The position numbers and the translations under genes were made by a program. Under the pieces are notes generated by a model. That model made no database searches and was not told where the DNA came from. It saw only the letters and a list, made by a program, of their open reading frames with translations. Shown in pieces: positions 1-6,721 of a DNA stretch of 11,090 bases. Position 1 is the first letter of the stretch. Each line of letters starts with the position of its first letter. Origin of the DNA: Chloroflexota bacterium (GTDB taxonomy: Bacteria; Chloroflexota; Dehalococcoidia; Plut-88900); NCBI GenBank assembly GCA_022566235.1, contig JADFJI010000035.1:1-11090 (forward strand), written 5' to 3'.

Positions 1-228
1 TTTTAGTCGGGCGAAGTAGTTCCCCCTGCCCGGCGCCGATTCCAGGATCTCTCCCTCTATCCCTTCACTGGCCAGCTTATCGCTGATGAAGCGGCACACC
101 TTGGTCTCGTCCCCCGTGGGCATGAACCCGGTGTTCACCGAGGGTATGCGGACGAGGGCCTGCTCCAGTCCGATTATCTCGTCGTAGGCGTCATCCACAC
201 GGGCAAATAGATCAGAGAGGCTGGTCAT
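1..228 (-). CDS. M20-family metallopeptidase, N-terminus only (runs off the left edge)
   Basis: An open frame of 76 codons runs from ATG at 228 to the window edge without a stop. The translation begins MTSLSDLFARVDDAYDEI and continues with LVRIPSVNTG, a GDE segment, a VCRFISDKLASEGIEGEI helix and GRGNYFARLK. This is the usual N-terminal pattern of M20 zinc peptidases/deacylases (ArgE/DapE/CPG2 type): a helix, the (I/V)PSVNTG segment, then 'L...G.....E.......N..A'. The metal-ligand His/Asp/Glu residues lie beyond the edge, so substrate and activity cannot be read. An AGAGGA ribosome-binding site lies just upstream of the ATG. The gene starts 47 bases after the acetyltransferase stop on the same strand, so the two are probably co-transcribed. 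Family assignment is fairly secure; the specific enzyme is unknown. Confidence 0.75.
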   Translation of the reverse strand, partial: MTSLSDLFARVDDAYDEIIGLEQALVRIPSVNTGFMPTGDETKVCRFISDKLASEGIEGEILESAPGRGNYFARLK

Positions 229-275
229 ATAGGTTCCTCTGATAAGGTATTGAGATACGGCTAAGGCCTCGGGGC

Positions 276-983
276 CTAGGATGTAACGGGGATGTCCAGG
301 ACAAGGTGCCGGGCCAGCTTCTCGGCGTGGACCCCCTTCAGGTGCTGGAATTCCCGTTGAAATTCCTCTGTCGCAATTGGGTCGGTGGTCATGATTAGGG
401 CATCTTCGTTGTTGTCCCTGTAGTACCGCTTCCGCACTCCCATCTTCTTGAACCCGTACTTCTCGTAGAGGGCCTGGGCGGCGAGGTTCGAGACCCGGAC
501 CTCCAGGGTTATGAAACGGATACGCCATTCCAGGCTGGTCTCGATGGCGCGGATCACAAGGGACTCCCCCACTCCGAGGCGGCGATGCGGGGTTCTCACC
601 CCTACCGAGATGATGTGAGAGTCGTCCACTACCTTCCAGAGACCCAGATAGCCCAGCAGGAATTCCCTACTCTGCGACCCGCTCATCGAGGGCAAAAGCC
701 GCCTCAGGCTCTCCAGCCATCTTCGCCAAGCTCCGTAGGGAGGCGCCGGGTCAGATGTCAACGGATCAGGCCCCCCTGTTTCGCCACTGTCGGAGACACC
801 TTCCGTCATCAGGGTCCGCGGCCTTACGGCCACCAGGTATCTGGCCAGCCTGTTTTGCATCTCCTTCTTGAAGGACGTGGGAGGCCACAGGGTGGGGAAG
901 GCATCCCTTTCCACCTCCAGTACCTGCCTGATGTCCTCGCGCCTGATGGCTCGTATCTGGAACGGTTGTGCTACGAATTCCAT
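276..983 (-). CDS. rimI: GNAT N-acetyltransferase, RimI-like, with an internal insertion and C-terminal tail
   Basis: This 235-residue protein resembles RimI, the family that transfers acetyl from acetyl-CoA to protein N-termini (ribosomal protein S18 in E. coli). The N-terminus (IRAIRREDIRQVLEVERDAFP, about residues 10-30) is the typical first helix region. The acetyl-CoA pyrophosphate loop R/Q-x-x-G-x-G/A appears as RRLGVG at 134-139. The hallmark C-terminal block is intact: EVRVSN at 161-166, LYEKYGF at 172-178, then GVRKRYYRDNNEDALIM. The protein is longer than the roughly 150-residue family norm. Residues about 54-107 form an insertion rich in Gly/Pro/Ser and then Arg/Leu/Trp, and about 35 residues follow the core. 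No strong Shine-Dalgarno lies near the ATG at 981-983; GAGGGA is about 15 bases upstream. A TGTGATAAAAT sequence near 1034-1044 on the minus strand could be an extended -10 element, but no good -35 accompanies it. The rimI symbol is by motif; the substrate is not proven. Confidence 0.8.
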   Translation of the reverse strand: MEFVAQPFQIRAIRREDIRQVLEVERDAFPTLWPPTSFKKEMQNRLARYLVAVRPRTLMTEGVSDSGETGGPDPLTSDPAPPYGAWRRWLESLRRLLPSMSGSQSREFLLGYLGLWKVVDDSHIISVGVRTPHRRLGVGESLVIRAIETSLEWRIRFITLEVRVSNLAAQALYEKYGFKKMGVRKRYYRDNNEDALIMTTDPIATEEFQREFQHLKGVHAEKLARHLVLDIPVTS

Positions 984-1063
984 GCCTGAATATGGATTCC
1001 CTCTTTACGCTATTGCACAGACTGCGATTAGTACATTTTATCACACGCCCGAAATCGCTACCC

Positions 1064-1092
1064 TTGTCATTGTGCATTCGTTATAGTATATG
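1064..1092 (+). promoter_or_regulatory. Tentative promoter for the sigma-factor operon
   Basis: TTGTCA (1064-1069, five of six matches to TTGACA) is separated by 17 bases from TATATG (1087-1092). A second -10-like hexamer, TATAGT, overlaps at 1082-1087 but is badly spaced from that -35. Transcription would start near 1098-1100, about 60 bases before the preferred GTG start at 1158. The TATATG hexamer lacks the strongly conserved final T, and an ECF-type autoregulated promoter cannot be excluded. Confidence 0.35.
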
Positions 1093-1157
1093 CACGGCAG
1101 CGCGCCCACCGCGTGCCCGGTCGAGGAGATCCGAGCAGCGAAAGACGGAGATGTGTT

Positions 1158-1703
1158 GTGCAAAATGAAGAACAGGTGGTTCAGAGCGCCAAGACGGGTG
1201 ACGATAGGGCCTTTGAGCAGATCTACGAAGAGTATTTCGACAAGGTCTACCGTTACATATACGTGCGCGTAGGAAACCCACCCGACGCCGAGGACCTGAC
1301 CGAAGAGGTCTTCTTAAAGGCCCTTAAGTCGATAGGCTCCTTTCAGTGGCGGGGGGTGTCTATAGCCGCGTGGCTCTTTCGCATTGCCCACAACGTTGTA
1401 GTGGATCATCTACGGAGGATATCCAAACGACAGACTATGCCGATAGAAGATAATGTGCCCAGTGTTGGACCTTCACCCCACGATAAAGCCGTAATCAACA
1501 TGACTATGGCTCGCCTGAAAAAAGCCCTGACCCGTCTGACCCAGGCCCAGCAGCAGGTCCTGAGCATGAGATTGGCCGCGGACCTCTCTATAGCCGAGAC
1601 GGCTAAGGTCCTGGGTAAGACCGAGGGCGCAGTGAAGGCTTCGCAACACAGCGCGCTGGTGGCGATACGGAGGATATTCGCGACGGAGTATGGTGATGCC
1701 TGA
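1158..1703 (+). CDS. ECF-type RNA polymerase sigma factor (sigma-70 family)
   Basis: This is a group 4 sigma factor of 181 residues when started at GTG 1158. Region 2 spans about residues 19-87 (AFEQIYEEYFDKVYRYI, then DAEDLTEEVFLKAL, then AAWLFRIAHNVVVDHLRR), which binds core polymerase and the -10 DNA. After a short linker, region 4 spans about 118-173 (LTQAQQQVLSMRLAADLSIAETAKVLGK, then GAVKASQHSALVAIRR), a helix-turn-helix that reads the -35 element. There is no region 1.1, 1.2 or 3. The frame is open back to a GTG at 1113, but that codon has no ribosome-binding site. GTG 1158 has GGAG at 1147-1150 with a 7-base spacer, so 1158 is preferred. The end overlaps the following gene by 8 bases (TGA at 1701-1703 against ATG at 1696), which indicates translational coupling to a probable anti-sigma partner. 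The stimulus and target promoters are unknown. Confidence 0.9.
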   Translation: MQNEEQVVQSAKTGDDRAFEQIYEEYFDKVYRYIYVRVGNPPDAEDLTEEVFLKALKSIGSFQWRGVSIAAWLFRIAHNVVVDHLRRISKRQTMPIEDNVPSVGPSPHDKAVINMTMARLKKALTRLTQAQQQVLSMRLAADLSIAETAKVLGKTEGAVKASQHSALVAIRRIFATEYGDA

Positions 1704-2775
1704 GGGGATTGAAGATCTCCTTGACCAGTGCCTGGAGGCTCTTCGGAGGGGGGAAACCTTCGAGGAGTGCCTTGGTCGTTATCCTGAGCACGCCAAAGAG
1801 CTGGAGCCGCTGCTTCTAATCGCCCAGGCGGTGATCAGGTCTCCCTTAGCGGACCCTAACCCGGAGCTTAAGTCGGAGACCAGGCGGAACCTTCCTCTAC
1901 CTTTCCGTGGCCCCTACGTTGAAAGCCAGTTGGAGGACGCCCTCAGCCACTGCATCGATCTGGTAATCGGTGGATACTCAGTTGAAAAGTGTCTGGAGCT
2001 TTACCCCGGACACGCCAATGCCATTGCGCCTCTTCTGCGAATAGCCACCGGCCTCAGACAAGCATTGACCCTTGAGCCATCCTCTCACTTCAAGAAGGTG
2101 GCGTTCCAAAGAATCGTCGCCTCTGCGGGCCAGCGTAGGCCTCATAGATGGCTGCCACGGGTCTCGTGGCCTAAATTGGGATACAGGGGCGCTATGGCCT
2201 TTGCCGTGCTGTTGGTGATATTTCTCATAGGCGCGGGCACGTTCAAGGCCTCCTCTGACAGCATGCCGGATGACCTGCTGTACCCGGTCAAAGAGTTCTC
2301 CGAAAAGGTCCAGCTTACCCTCGCAACCTCCAAAGATGCTGAGGCCAAGCTGCATGTCAAGCTGGCAAACCGGCGAGCCGAGGAGATGGTTGAGATGGCT
2401 CAAGAGGGCGATTATGAGAAATTCGAGACCCTCATGGGAAACCTGGAGGAACACCTGGCAATGGTCCCGATTCTAGTGCAGGAGAAGCAGCGGGACCAGG
2501 CCATAAAGGTGGTGTTCCAGGAGGAAGGGTCTGGTGAGATCAAATTCGATAGTGTGAGAGATTTGCTTGAGATCCTGGGCCGGGACATCAAAATGAACTC
2601 CGCCAGATTTAAAGATGCCGTTCAGGTGGTTCCTTTGGAGATGAAGAGCGAGATGAAGTTGGCCCTCTATGAAGTGAGAGCATTCTACGATAGGACTATT
2701 CAAGCCCTTGAATACAAGTACTCCACCGATGGGCTGGACTCCCTCAACGGCCTGAGACTGGTACTGGCCCGCTAG
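1696..2775 (+). CDS. DUF5667-type single-pass membrane protein, probable anti-sigma factor with duplicated N-terminal repeat
   Basis: This protein has 359 residues from ATG 1696. An ATG at 1690 is also in frame, but GGAG at 1685-1688 sits only 1 base from it and 7 bases from 1696. The N-terminal part holds two copies of a roughly 42-residue unit (about 5-46 and 79-120) with the pattern C-x12-CL-x2-YP-x-HA-x5-PLL-x2-A: Cys12/Cys25/His32 and Cys86/Cys99/His106. A basic stretch (146-164) precedes one transmembrane helix at about 165-183. The outer part begins DDLLYPVKEFSEKVQLTL (192-209) and continues AEAKLHVKLANRRAEEM, the signature of DUF5667. The rest is charged and helical. The expected topology is N-terminus in the cytoplasm and DUF5667 outside. 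Overlap with an ECF sigma gene and the membrane layout support an anti-sigma role, with the repeat region as the sigma-binding candidate. That role is inferred; no classic zinc anti-sigma HxxxCxxC motif is present. Confidence 0.75.
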   Translation: MPEGIEDLLDQCLEALRRGETFEECLGRYPEHAKELEPLLLIAQAVIRSPLADPNPELKSETRRNLPLPFRGPYVESQLEDALSHCIDLVIGGYSVEKCLELYPGHANAIAPLLRIATGLRQALTLEPSSHFKKVAFQRIVASAGQRRPHRWLPRVSWPKLGYRGAMAFAVLLVIFLIGAGTFKASSDSMPDDLLYPVKEFSEKVQLTLATSKDAEAKLHVKLANRRAEEMVEMAQEGDYEKFETLMGNLEEHLAMVPILVQEKQRDQAIKVVFQEEGSGEIKFDSVRDLLEILGRDIKMNSARFKDAVQVVPLEMKSEMKLALYEVRAFYDRTIQALEYKYSTDGLDSLNGLRLVLAR

Positions 2776-2783
2776 GGCTTTTT
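2767..2783 (+). terminator. Short Rho-independent terminator-like hairpin at the end of the anti-sigma gene
   Basis: GCCC (2767-2770), a GCTA loop and GGGC (2775-2778) are followed directly by five T (2779-2783). The stem overlaps the stop codon at 2773-2775. The four G-C pairs are short for a strong terminator, so readthrough into the downstream exporter region is possible. Confidence 0.35.
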
Positions 2784-2834
2784 GTCCCAGACCTCCTTGG
2801 AAGCATCCGTACCGTCTCCCTCTGATATAGCCCC

Positions 2835-2912
2835 TAGTCGGCATCTCCGAGATCATTTCGAGATACGGACTACTGTGTTGTTCTCACACTCGCATTGACC
2901 CATCGAGGTGTG
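2835..2912 (+). promoter_or_regulatory. Two hairpins in the leader upstream of the ABC exporter genes
   Basis: Hairpin I pairs 2835-2847 with 2860-2872: TAGTC with GACTA and ATCTC with GAGAT, giving 11 of 13 positions paired around a 12-base loop. Hairpin II pairs CACACTCG (2885-2892) with CGAGGTGTG (2904-2912), with one bulged G and an 11-base loop. A competing long-range helix pairs GGCATCTC (2840-2847) with GAGATGCC (2919-2926) and would enclose hairpin II. No known riboswitch or T-box signature was recognised. The pairing is visible by eye, but its stability and conservation are untested. Confidence 0.4.
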
Positions 2913-2930
2913 CTGTTCGAGATGCCACTA

Positions 2931-2985
2931 AGATACCAAGAGCGCTCTTGAAGTCCAACCACAGATGCTGGTAGGCTTGGTATCT
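2931..2985 (+). promoter_or_regulatory. 10-bp perfect inverted repeat with a nested 14-bp palindrome, directly before the exporter start
   Basis: AGATACCAAG (2931-2940) and CTTGGTATCT (2976-2985) are exact reverse complements separated by 35 bases. The right arm ends 7 bases before the ATG at 2993. Inside the loop, CCAACCA (2955-2961) pairs with TGGTAGG (2969-2975) at six of seven positions and would stack on the outer helix. CAAGAGCGCTCTTG (2937-2950) is a perfect 14-bp palindrome overlapping the left arm, a shape typical of a dimeric repressor site. The exporter ATG has no clear Shine-Dalgarno, and its initiation region abuts this structure, so either an RNA hairpin or a DNA operator could control expression. 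Which one applies cannot be told from sequence alone. Confidence 0.5.
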
Positions 2986-2992
2986 GTCTGCT

Positions 2993-4789
2993 ATGAGGTA
3001 TCTGCTTCGTCTCCTTACATTCCTTAGACCCTACAAGAAGCAACTTGCGGTTGCTTATTTTGCCCTCATCATATCTACCCTCCTCTCCCTGGCGGTGCCC
3101 CGCCTACTTGGGGACTCTATAGACAAATTCATTGAGAAGGACACCCTTGGCCTTTTCGTCCTGCTTGCACTGGTGGTGCTGGCCTTCGCCGTGGCCCGTG
3201 CGATCTTCGCCTATATTCAGACCTACATATCCGAATACATTTCTCAGAGGGTTGCCTACGACCTTCGGAATGCGCTATACGATCATCTCCAGCACCTGAG
3301 CTACGCTTATCACGATAAACAGCAAACGGGCCAGTTGATGTCCAGGGCTACGGCCGACGTTGAGGGAGTGAGATGGTTCATCAGCCTGGGGCTGGTGCGC
3401 TCCGTGTACCTGATAGTGCTGTTCGCGGGCGTGAGCGCTGTGCTGATTATAACCAACTGGAAGCTAGGGCTGATAAGCCTGGGAGCGCTGCCCCTGGTCT
3501 CGGCCAGGGCCATTTTAGTAAGCCGGCGCCTCAGGTGGATATGGCGTAACATCCAGGAGATGACCGGCCAGTTGGGGGCCCTCCTCCAGGAAAACCTGTC
3601 CGGGGCCAGGGTGGTAAGGGCCTTCTCCCGAGAGGACTATGAGAGCGCTGTATTTGCCAGCAAGGCCCGGGACCTGGCCGATGAGAATGTGCTGGCCAGC
3701 AAGCTCCAGGCCTCCAATGCGCCCCTGATGAACTTCATCTTTGCCCTGATCACCGGGGCTATCCTTTGGGTCGGAGGGCGAGAGGTGGCCGAAGGCAGGC
3801 TCACCCCGGGCGAGCTGGCCCAGTTCGTGTTCTACCTGATCCTATTAGCCTTCCCCGTTCGGATAGTCGGTTTCGTCATCACGTTGTTCTCCCGTGCAGC
3901 GTCTTCCGGGGAACGAATCTTCGAGATTCTCGATGCGGAGTCTCCGGTCCAGGAGAAACCGGGCGCGGTGGAGCTCCCCAGAGTCCGGGGGCACGTGGTT
4001 TTTCGGGGTGTGAGCTTTCGCTATGATTCCTCTGTTCCAACCCTGGACGACATCAACTTCGAGATCAGCCCCGGGCAGGTAGTCGCCCTTCTGGGGGCCA
4101 CGGGGAGCGGAAAGACGACCATTGTTCACCTCATTCCGCGGTTTTATGATGTCTCCCAGGGCTCCATCACCATAGATGGGATGAATGTAGGGGACGTAAC
4201 CCTGAAGTCCCTGCGCCGCGAGGTGGGGATCGTTCAGCAGGAGATGTTCCTGTTTGCCGATAGCATCAGGAACAACATCGCCTACGGCGCCTATAACGCC
4301 ACAATGGAGGAGGTTGAAAGGGCCGCCGAGGCGGCCCGGCTCACGGATTTCATTGAGTCCCTTCCCCAGGGCTACGATACCTGGGTCGGCGAGCGGGGCA
4401 CAACCCTCTCCGGAGGCCAAAGACAGCGGATCGCCATAGCCCGCACCCTGCTCATGGACCCCAGAATACTGATCCTGGACGACTCTACCGCAAGTGTAGA
4501 TACCGAGACAGAGATGCTGATCCAGCAGGCCTTAAAAGAATTGATCAGGGGCCGGACCACCTTCATCATAGCCCAGAGACTGAGCACGGTGAGAAACGCA
4601 GACGTTATCCTGGTATTGGAGAATGGAAAGATCGTGGAGCGGGGAAGCCACCAGGAGCTCCTATCCCGGGGAGGTATCTACCAGAAGATATACGAGCTTC
4701 AGCTGAGACCTCAGGAGGCCGCGTCCGATACCTTGCCCCGACCCACTCTATTCACAGCTCAGCAGGAGCCGGTCCCACCCGAGGGTTGA
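2993..4789 (+). CDS. ABC exporter half-transporter with degenerate catalytic site (subunit A of a heterodimer)
   Basis: This 598-residue protein has one type IV (MsbA/BmrA-like) transmembrane domain at about 10-310 fused to one nucleotide-binding domain at about 335-575, the normal half-transporter length. Visible motifs are Walker A GATGSGKT (368-375), Q-loop at 415-416, signature LSGGQ (472-476), Walker B ILILDD (492-497) and D-loop SVD (501-503). Two catalytic residues are non-standard: Asp497 replaces the usual Glu after Walker B, and Gln528 (IIAQRLS) replaces the switch His. The signature is canonical. In heterodimeric exporters such as TM287/288 and BmrCD, one subunit carries exactly this degenerate set. 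The downstream gene has the complementary set, so the two should form one inner-membrane drug, lipid or peptide exporter. Substrate is not readable. Subunit B starts 31 bases downstream. A Pro/Gln-rich tail of about 28 residues ends the protein. Confidence 0.92.
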   Translation: MRYLLRLLTFLRPYKKQLAVAYFALIISTLLSLAVPRLLGDSIDKFIEKDTLGLFVLLALVVLAFAVARAIFAYIQTYISEYISQRVAYDLRNALYDHLQHLSYAYHDKQQTGQLMSRATADVEGVRWFISLGLVRSVYLIVLFAGVSAVLIITNWKLGLISLGALPLVSARAILVSRRLRWIWRNIQEMTGQLGALLQENLSGARVVRAFSREDYESAVFASKARDLADENVLASKLQASNAPLMNFIFALITGAILWVGGREVAEGRLTPGELAQFVFYLILLAFPVRIVGFVITLFSRAASSGERIFEILDAESPVQEKPGAVELPRVRGHVVFRGVSFRYDSSVPTLDDINFEISPGQVVALLGATGSGKTTIVHLIPRFYDVSQGSITIDGMNVGDVTLKSLRREVGIVQQEMFLFADSIRNNIAYGAYNATMEEVERAAEAARLTDFIESLPQGYDTWVGERGTTLSGGQRQRIAIARTLLMDPRILILDDSTASVDTETEMLIQQALKELIRGRTTFIIAQRLSTVRNADVILVLENGKIVERGSHQELLSRGGIYQKIYELQLRPQEAASDTLPRPTLFTAQQEPVPPEG

Positions 4790-4820
4790 AGGGGCCCGCA
4801 GGAGTTCAGAAGCTAACGCC

Positions 4821-6614
4821 ATGCATATGCACTATCACGGTCGGATGGGAGGCCTGGACGAGGTCGACCTGAAGGCGGGTCTCTACACCCATCGAGTAGT
4901 GGCGCGGCTGCTGCCGTTCCTGGGGCCCCACAAGGGTTTGGTCATTGTGGCCTCCATCGGCATGCTAGTCCACACCCTTACAATGGTTGTTTCCCCCTGG
5001 CTGGTAGCCGAGGCTATCGATGCCATCACAGCCGGAGACCTGGGCCGGCTGGACTGGGTAGTGGCGATCTTCGCTGCCAATGCCCTTGTCGGTTGGGGTG
5101 CCAACTACGTGCAACTTGTCCTGATGGCCCGAGTGGGACAGTCTGTCCTCTATGCCCTTCGTAATAAGCTCTTCGCCCATCTACAGGGACTTTCCCTGAG
5201 CTTCTATGACCGCAACGAGGTGGGGCGCATCATGTCCCGGATGCAAAACGATATCATCCAGCTTCAGGAGTTCCTCACCACCGGCATCCTGGCCTTTGGT
5301 GATGTGATGATACTGGGTGGCATCGTAGTGGCGATGCTGTTGATTGACGCCCAGCTTGCCCTCATAACCCTGGCCGTTCTCCCCCTCCTGTTCCTTCTCC
5401 TCTTCTACTGGCAGGGCTTTGCCCGGAGAGCTTACCTAAGCGTGAGGAGGGCCATAGCTGGGGTCAACTCCGCCCTTCAGGAGAACATATCGGGAATCAG
5501 GGTGGTCCAGGGCATGGGCAGGGAAGATCTGAACCTGAAGAATTTCGATTCCCTAAACATGAAACATCTGAACACTAACCTCGATGCCAGCAAACTATCC
5601 TCTGCCGTGCTGCCTGTTGTTGAGATAATTAGCGCCCTGGCCTTAGCCCTGGTCATCATATTCGGCGGGCGCCAGGCCCTGGGAGGCGGCCTGGAGGTGG
5701 GGGTCCTGGTGGCCTTCGCTTTGTACATCCAGCGGTTCTTCGATCCGGTGCGGAACCTGACCATGCAATACACAGAGGTGCAGCGGGCCATGGCCTCTGG
5801 CATCCGGATATTCGAGCTCCTGGATGTGGAGCCGGAGATCAAGGATGCCCCCGGGGCCCGGAAATTGACTTCGATGAGAGGCGAACTCCAATTCGACCAC
5901 GTCAGCTTCAGCTATAACAAGGACATCGAGGTGCTTCACGACATCAACCTGAGGATCGAGGCCGGAGAAACGGTGGCCCTGGTAGGGCCTACGGGCGGAG
6001 GCAAGAGCACCCTTGTTGCCCTGGTCCCCCGCCTCTACGAGGTAACTGAAGGGTGTATTACTGTAGACGGGGTGGACATCCGCCAGGTCACCAGGGCCTC
6101 ACTCACGAAGCATGTCGCTATGGTGTTACAGGAGCCGTTCCTCTTCTCCGGCACAGTAAAACATAACATCCGCTACGGACGTCTGGACGCATCGGACCAG
6201 GAGATAGAGGAAGCCGCCAGGATAGTTGGGGCAGACCAGTTCATAAATCGTCTCCCGGAGGGTTATGACACCGAGCTTCAGGAGAGGGGTGGCAACCTGA
6301 GCGCGGGACAGCGGCAGCTAATCAGTTTCGCCCGGGCCGTCCTGGCCGACCCCCGAATCCTGATCCTAGACGAGGCCACGGCCAATATCGATACTCAGAC
6401 AGAGCTTCTCATCCAGAAGGCCCTGGCCAGCCTTCTGGTGGGTAGGACATCCCTGGTTATAGCCCATCGGCTGTCCACCGTTCGCAACGCCTCCCGGATA
6501 GTGGTAGTAGACGATGGCAAGATTGCCGAGGTAGGCACCCACGATGAGCTTCTGAGGAACGGCGGTGTCTACGCCCGTCTCCACTCCATGACCCAGCAGG
6601 CCGCGGGGCTGTGA
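4821..6614 (+). CDS. ABC exporter half-transporter with consensus catalytic residues (subunit B of a heterodimer)
   Basis: This 597-residue protein has a transmembrane domain at about 25-330 and a nucleotide-binding domain at about 355-595. Motifs are Walker A GPTGGGKS (389-396), Q-loop Gln437, Walker B ILILDE (513-518) with the catalytic Glu518, and switch His549 (IAHRLS). Its signature reads LSAGQ (493-497), with Ala replacing the first Gly. Paired with the upstream protein, its intact Walker A/B and His face the partner's canonical LSGGQ to give one hydrolysing site. The partner's Asp/Gln site faces LSAGQ to give the non-hydrolysing one. The N-terminus is unusual: MHMHYHGRMGG has three His within six residues ahead of the first helix. 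The nearest Shine-Dalgarno-like GGAG (4801-4804) is 16 bases from the ATG, so initiation may depend on translation of the preceding gene. Substrate is unknown. Confidence 0.92.
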   Translation: MHMHYHGRMGGLDEVDLKAGLYTHRVVARLLPFLGPHKGLVIVASIGMLVHTLTMVVSPWLVAEAIDAITAGDLGRLDWVVAIFAANALVGWGANYVQLVLMARVGQSVLYALRNKLFAHLQGLSLSFYDRNEVGRIMSRMQNDIIQLQEFLTTGILAFGDVMILGGIVVAMLLIDAQLALITLAVLPLLFLLLFYWQGFARRAYLSVRRAIAGVNSALQENISGIRVVQGMGREDLNLKNFDSLNMKHLNTNLDASKLSSAVLPVVEIISALALALVIIFGGRQALGGGLEVGVLVAFALYIQRFFDPVRNLTMQYTEVQRAMASGIRIFELLDVEPEIKDAPGARKLTSMRGELQFDHVSFSYNKDIEVLHDINLRIEAGETVALVGPTGGGKSTLVALVPRLYEVTEGCITVDGVDIRQVTRASLTKHVAMVLQEPFLFSGTVKHNIRYGRLDASDQEIEEAARIVGADQFINRLPEGYDTELQERGGNLSAGQRQLISFARAVLADPRILILDEATANIDTQTELLIQKALASLLVGRTSLVIAHRLSTVRNASRIVVVDDGKIAEVGTHDELLRNGGVYARLHSMTQQAAGL

Positions 6615-6662
6615 GGTTTGAGGCTGTTTAAAAAGCTTCTCGAAAAAAGGAGTGCCGAGGCG

Positions 6663-6710
6663 CGGAGCCCCCGCTCGTGGTGAGCCTGTCGAACCATGCC
6701 GGGGGCTTCG
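6663..6710. repeat. Probable dispersed intergenic hairpin repeat
   Basis: CGGAGCCCCCG (6663-6673) pairs with CGGGGGCTTCG (6700-6710) as an 11-bp stem with one G-U. It encloses CGTGGTGAGCCTGTCGAACC, and there CGTGG (6676-6680) pairs with CCATG (6694-6698). The core matches, from memory, a family of short palindromic elements found in many intergenic regions of environmental bacteria, often as GTTCGTGGTGAGCTTGTCGAAC-like sequence. It sits between convergent genes, the usual place for such elements, and could also stop transcription. Copy number cannot be judged from one window. Confidence 0.5.
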
Positions 6711-6721
6711 AGGTAAGGAGG

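Noticed and set aside
585..1077. Plus- and minus-strand alternative frames over the acetyltransferase
   Set aside because: The RimI motifs are all in the 276-983 minus-strand frame; the others show no family resemblance.
2797..2829. TTGGAA followed by GATATA as a promoter for the ABC exporter
   Set aside because: The spacing is about 21 bases and the -10 is poor; TTGACC at 2895-2900 also lacks a credible -10, so no exporter promoter is called.
3845..4420. 191-codon minus-strand frame inside the first ABC exporter gene
   Set aside because: It is antisense to the conserved nucleotide-binding domain; the length reflects codon bias of a GC-rich gene.
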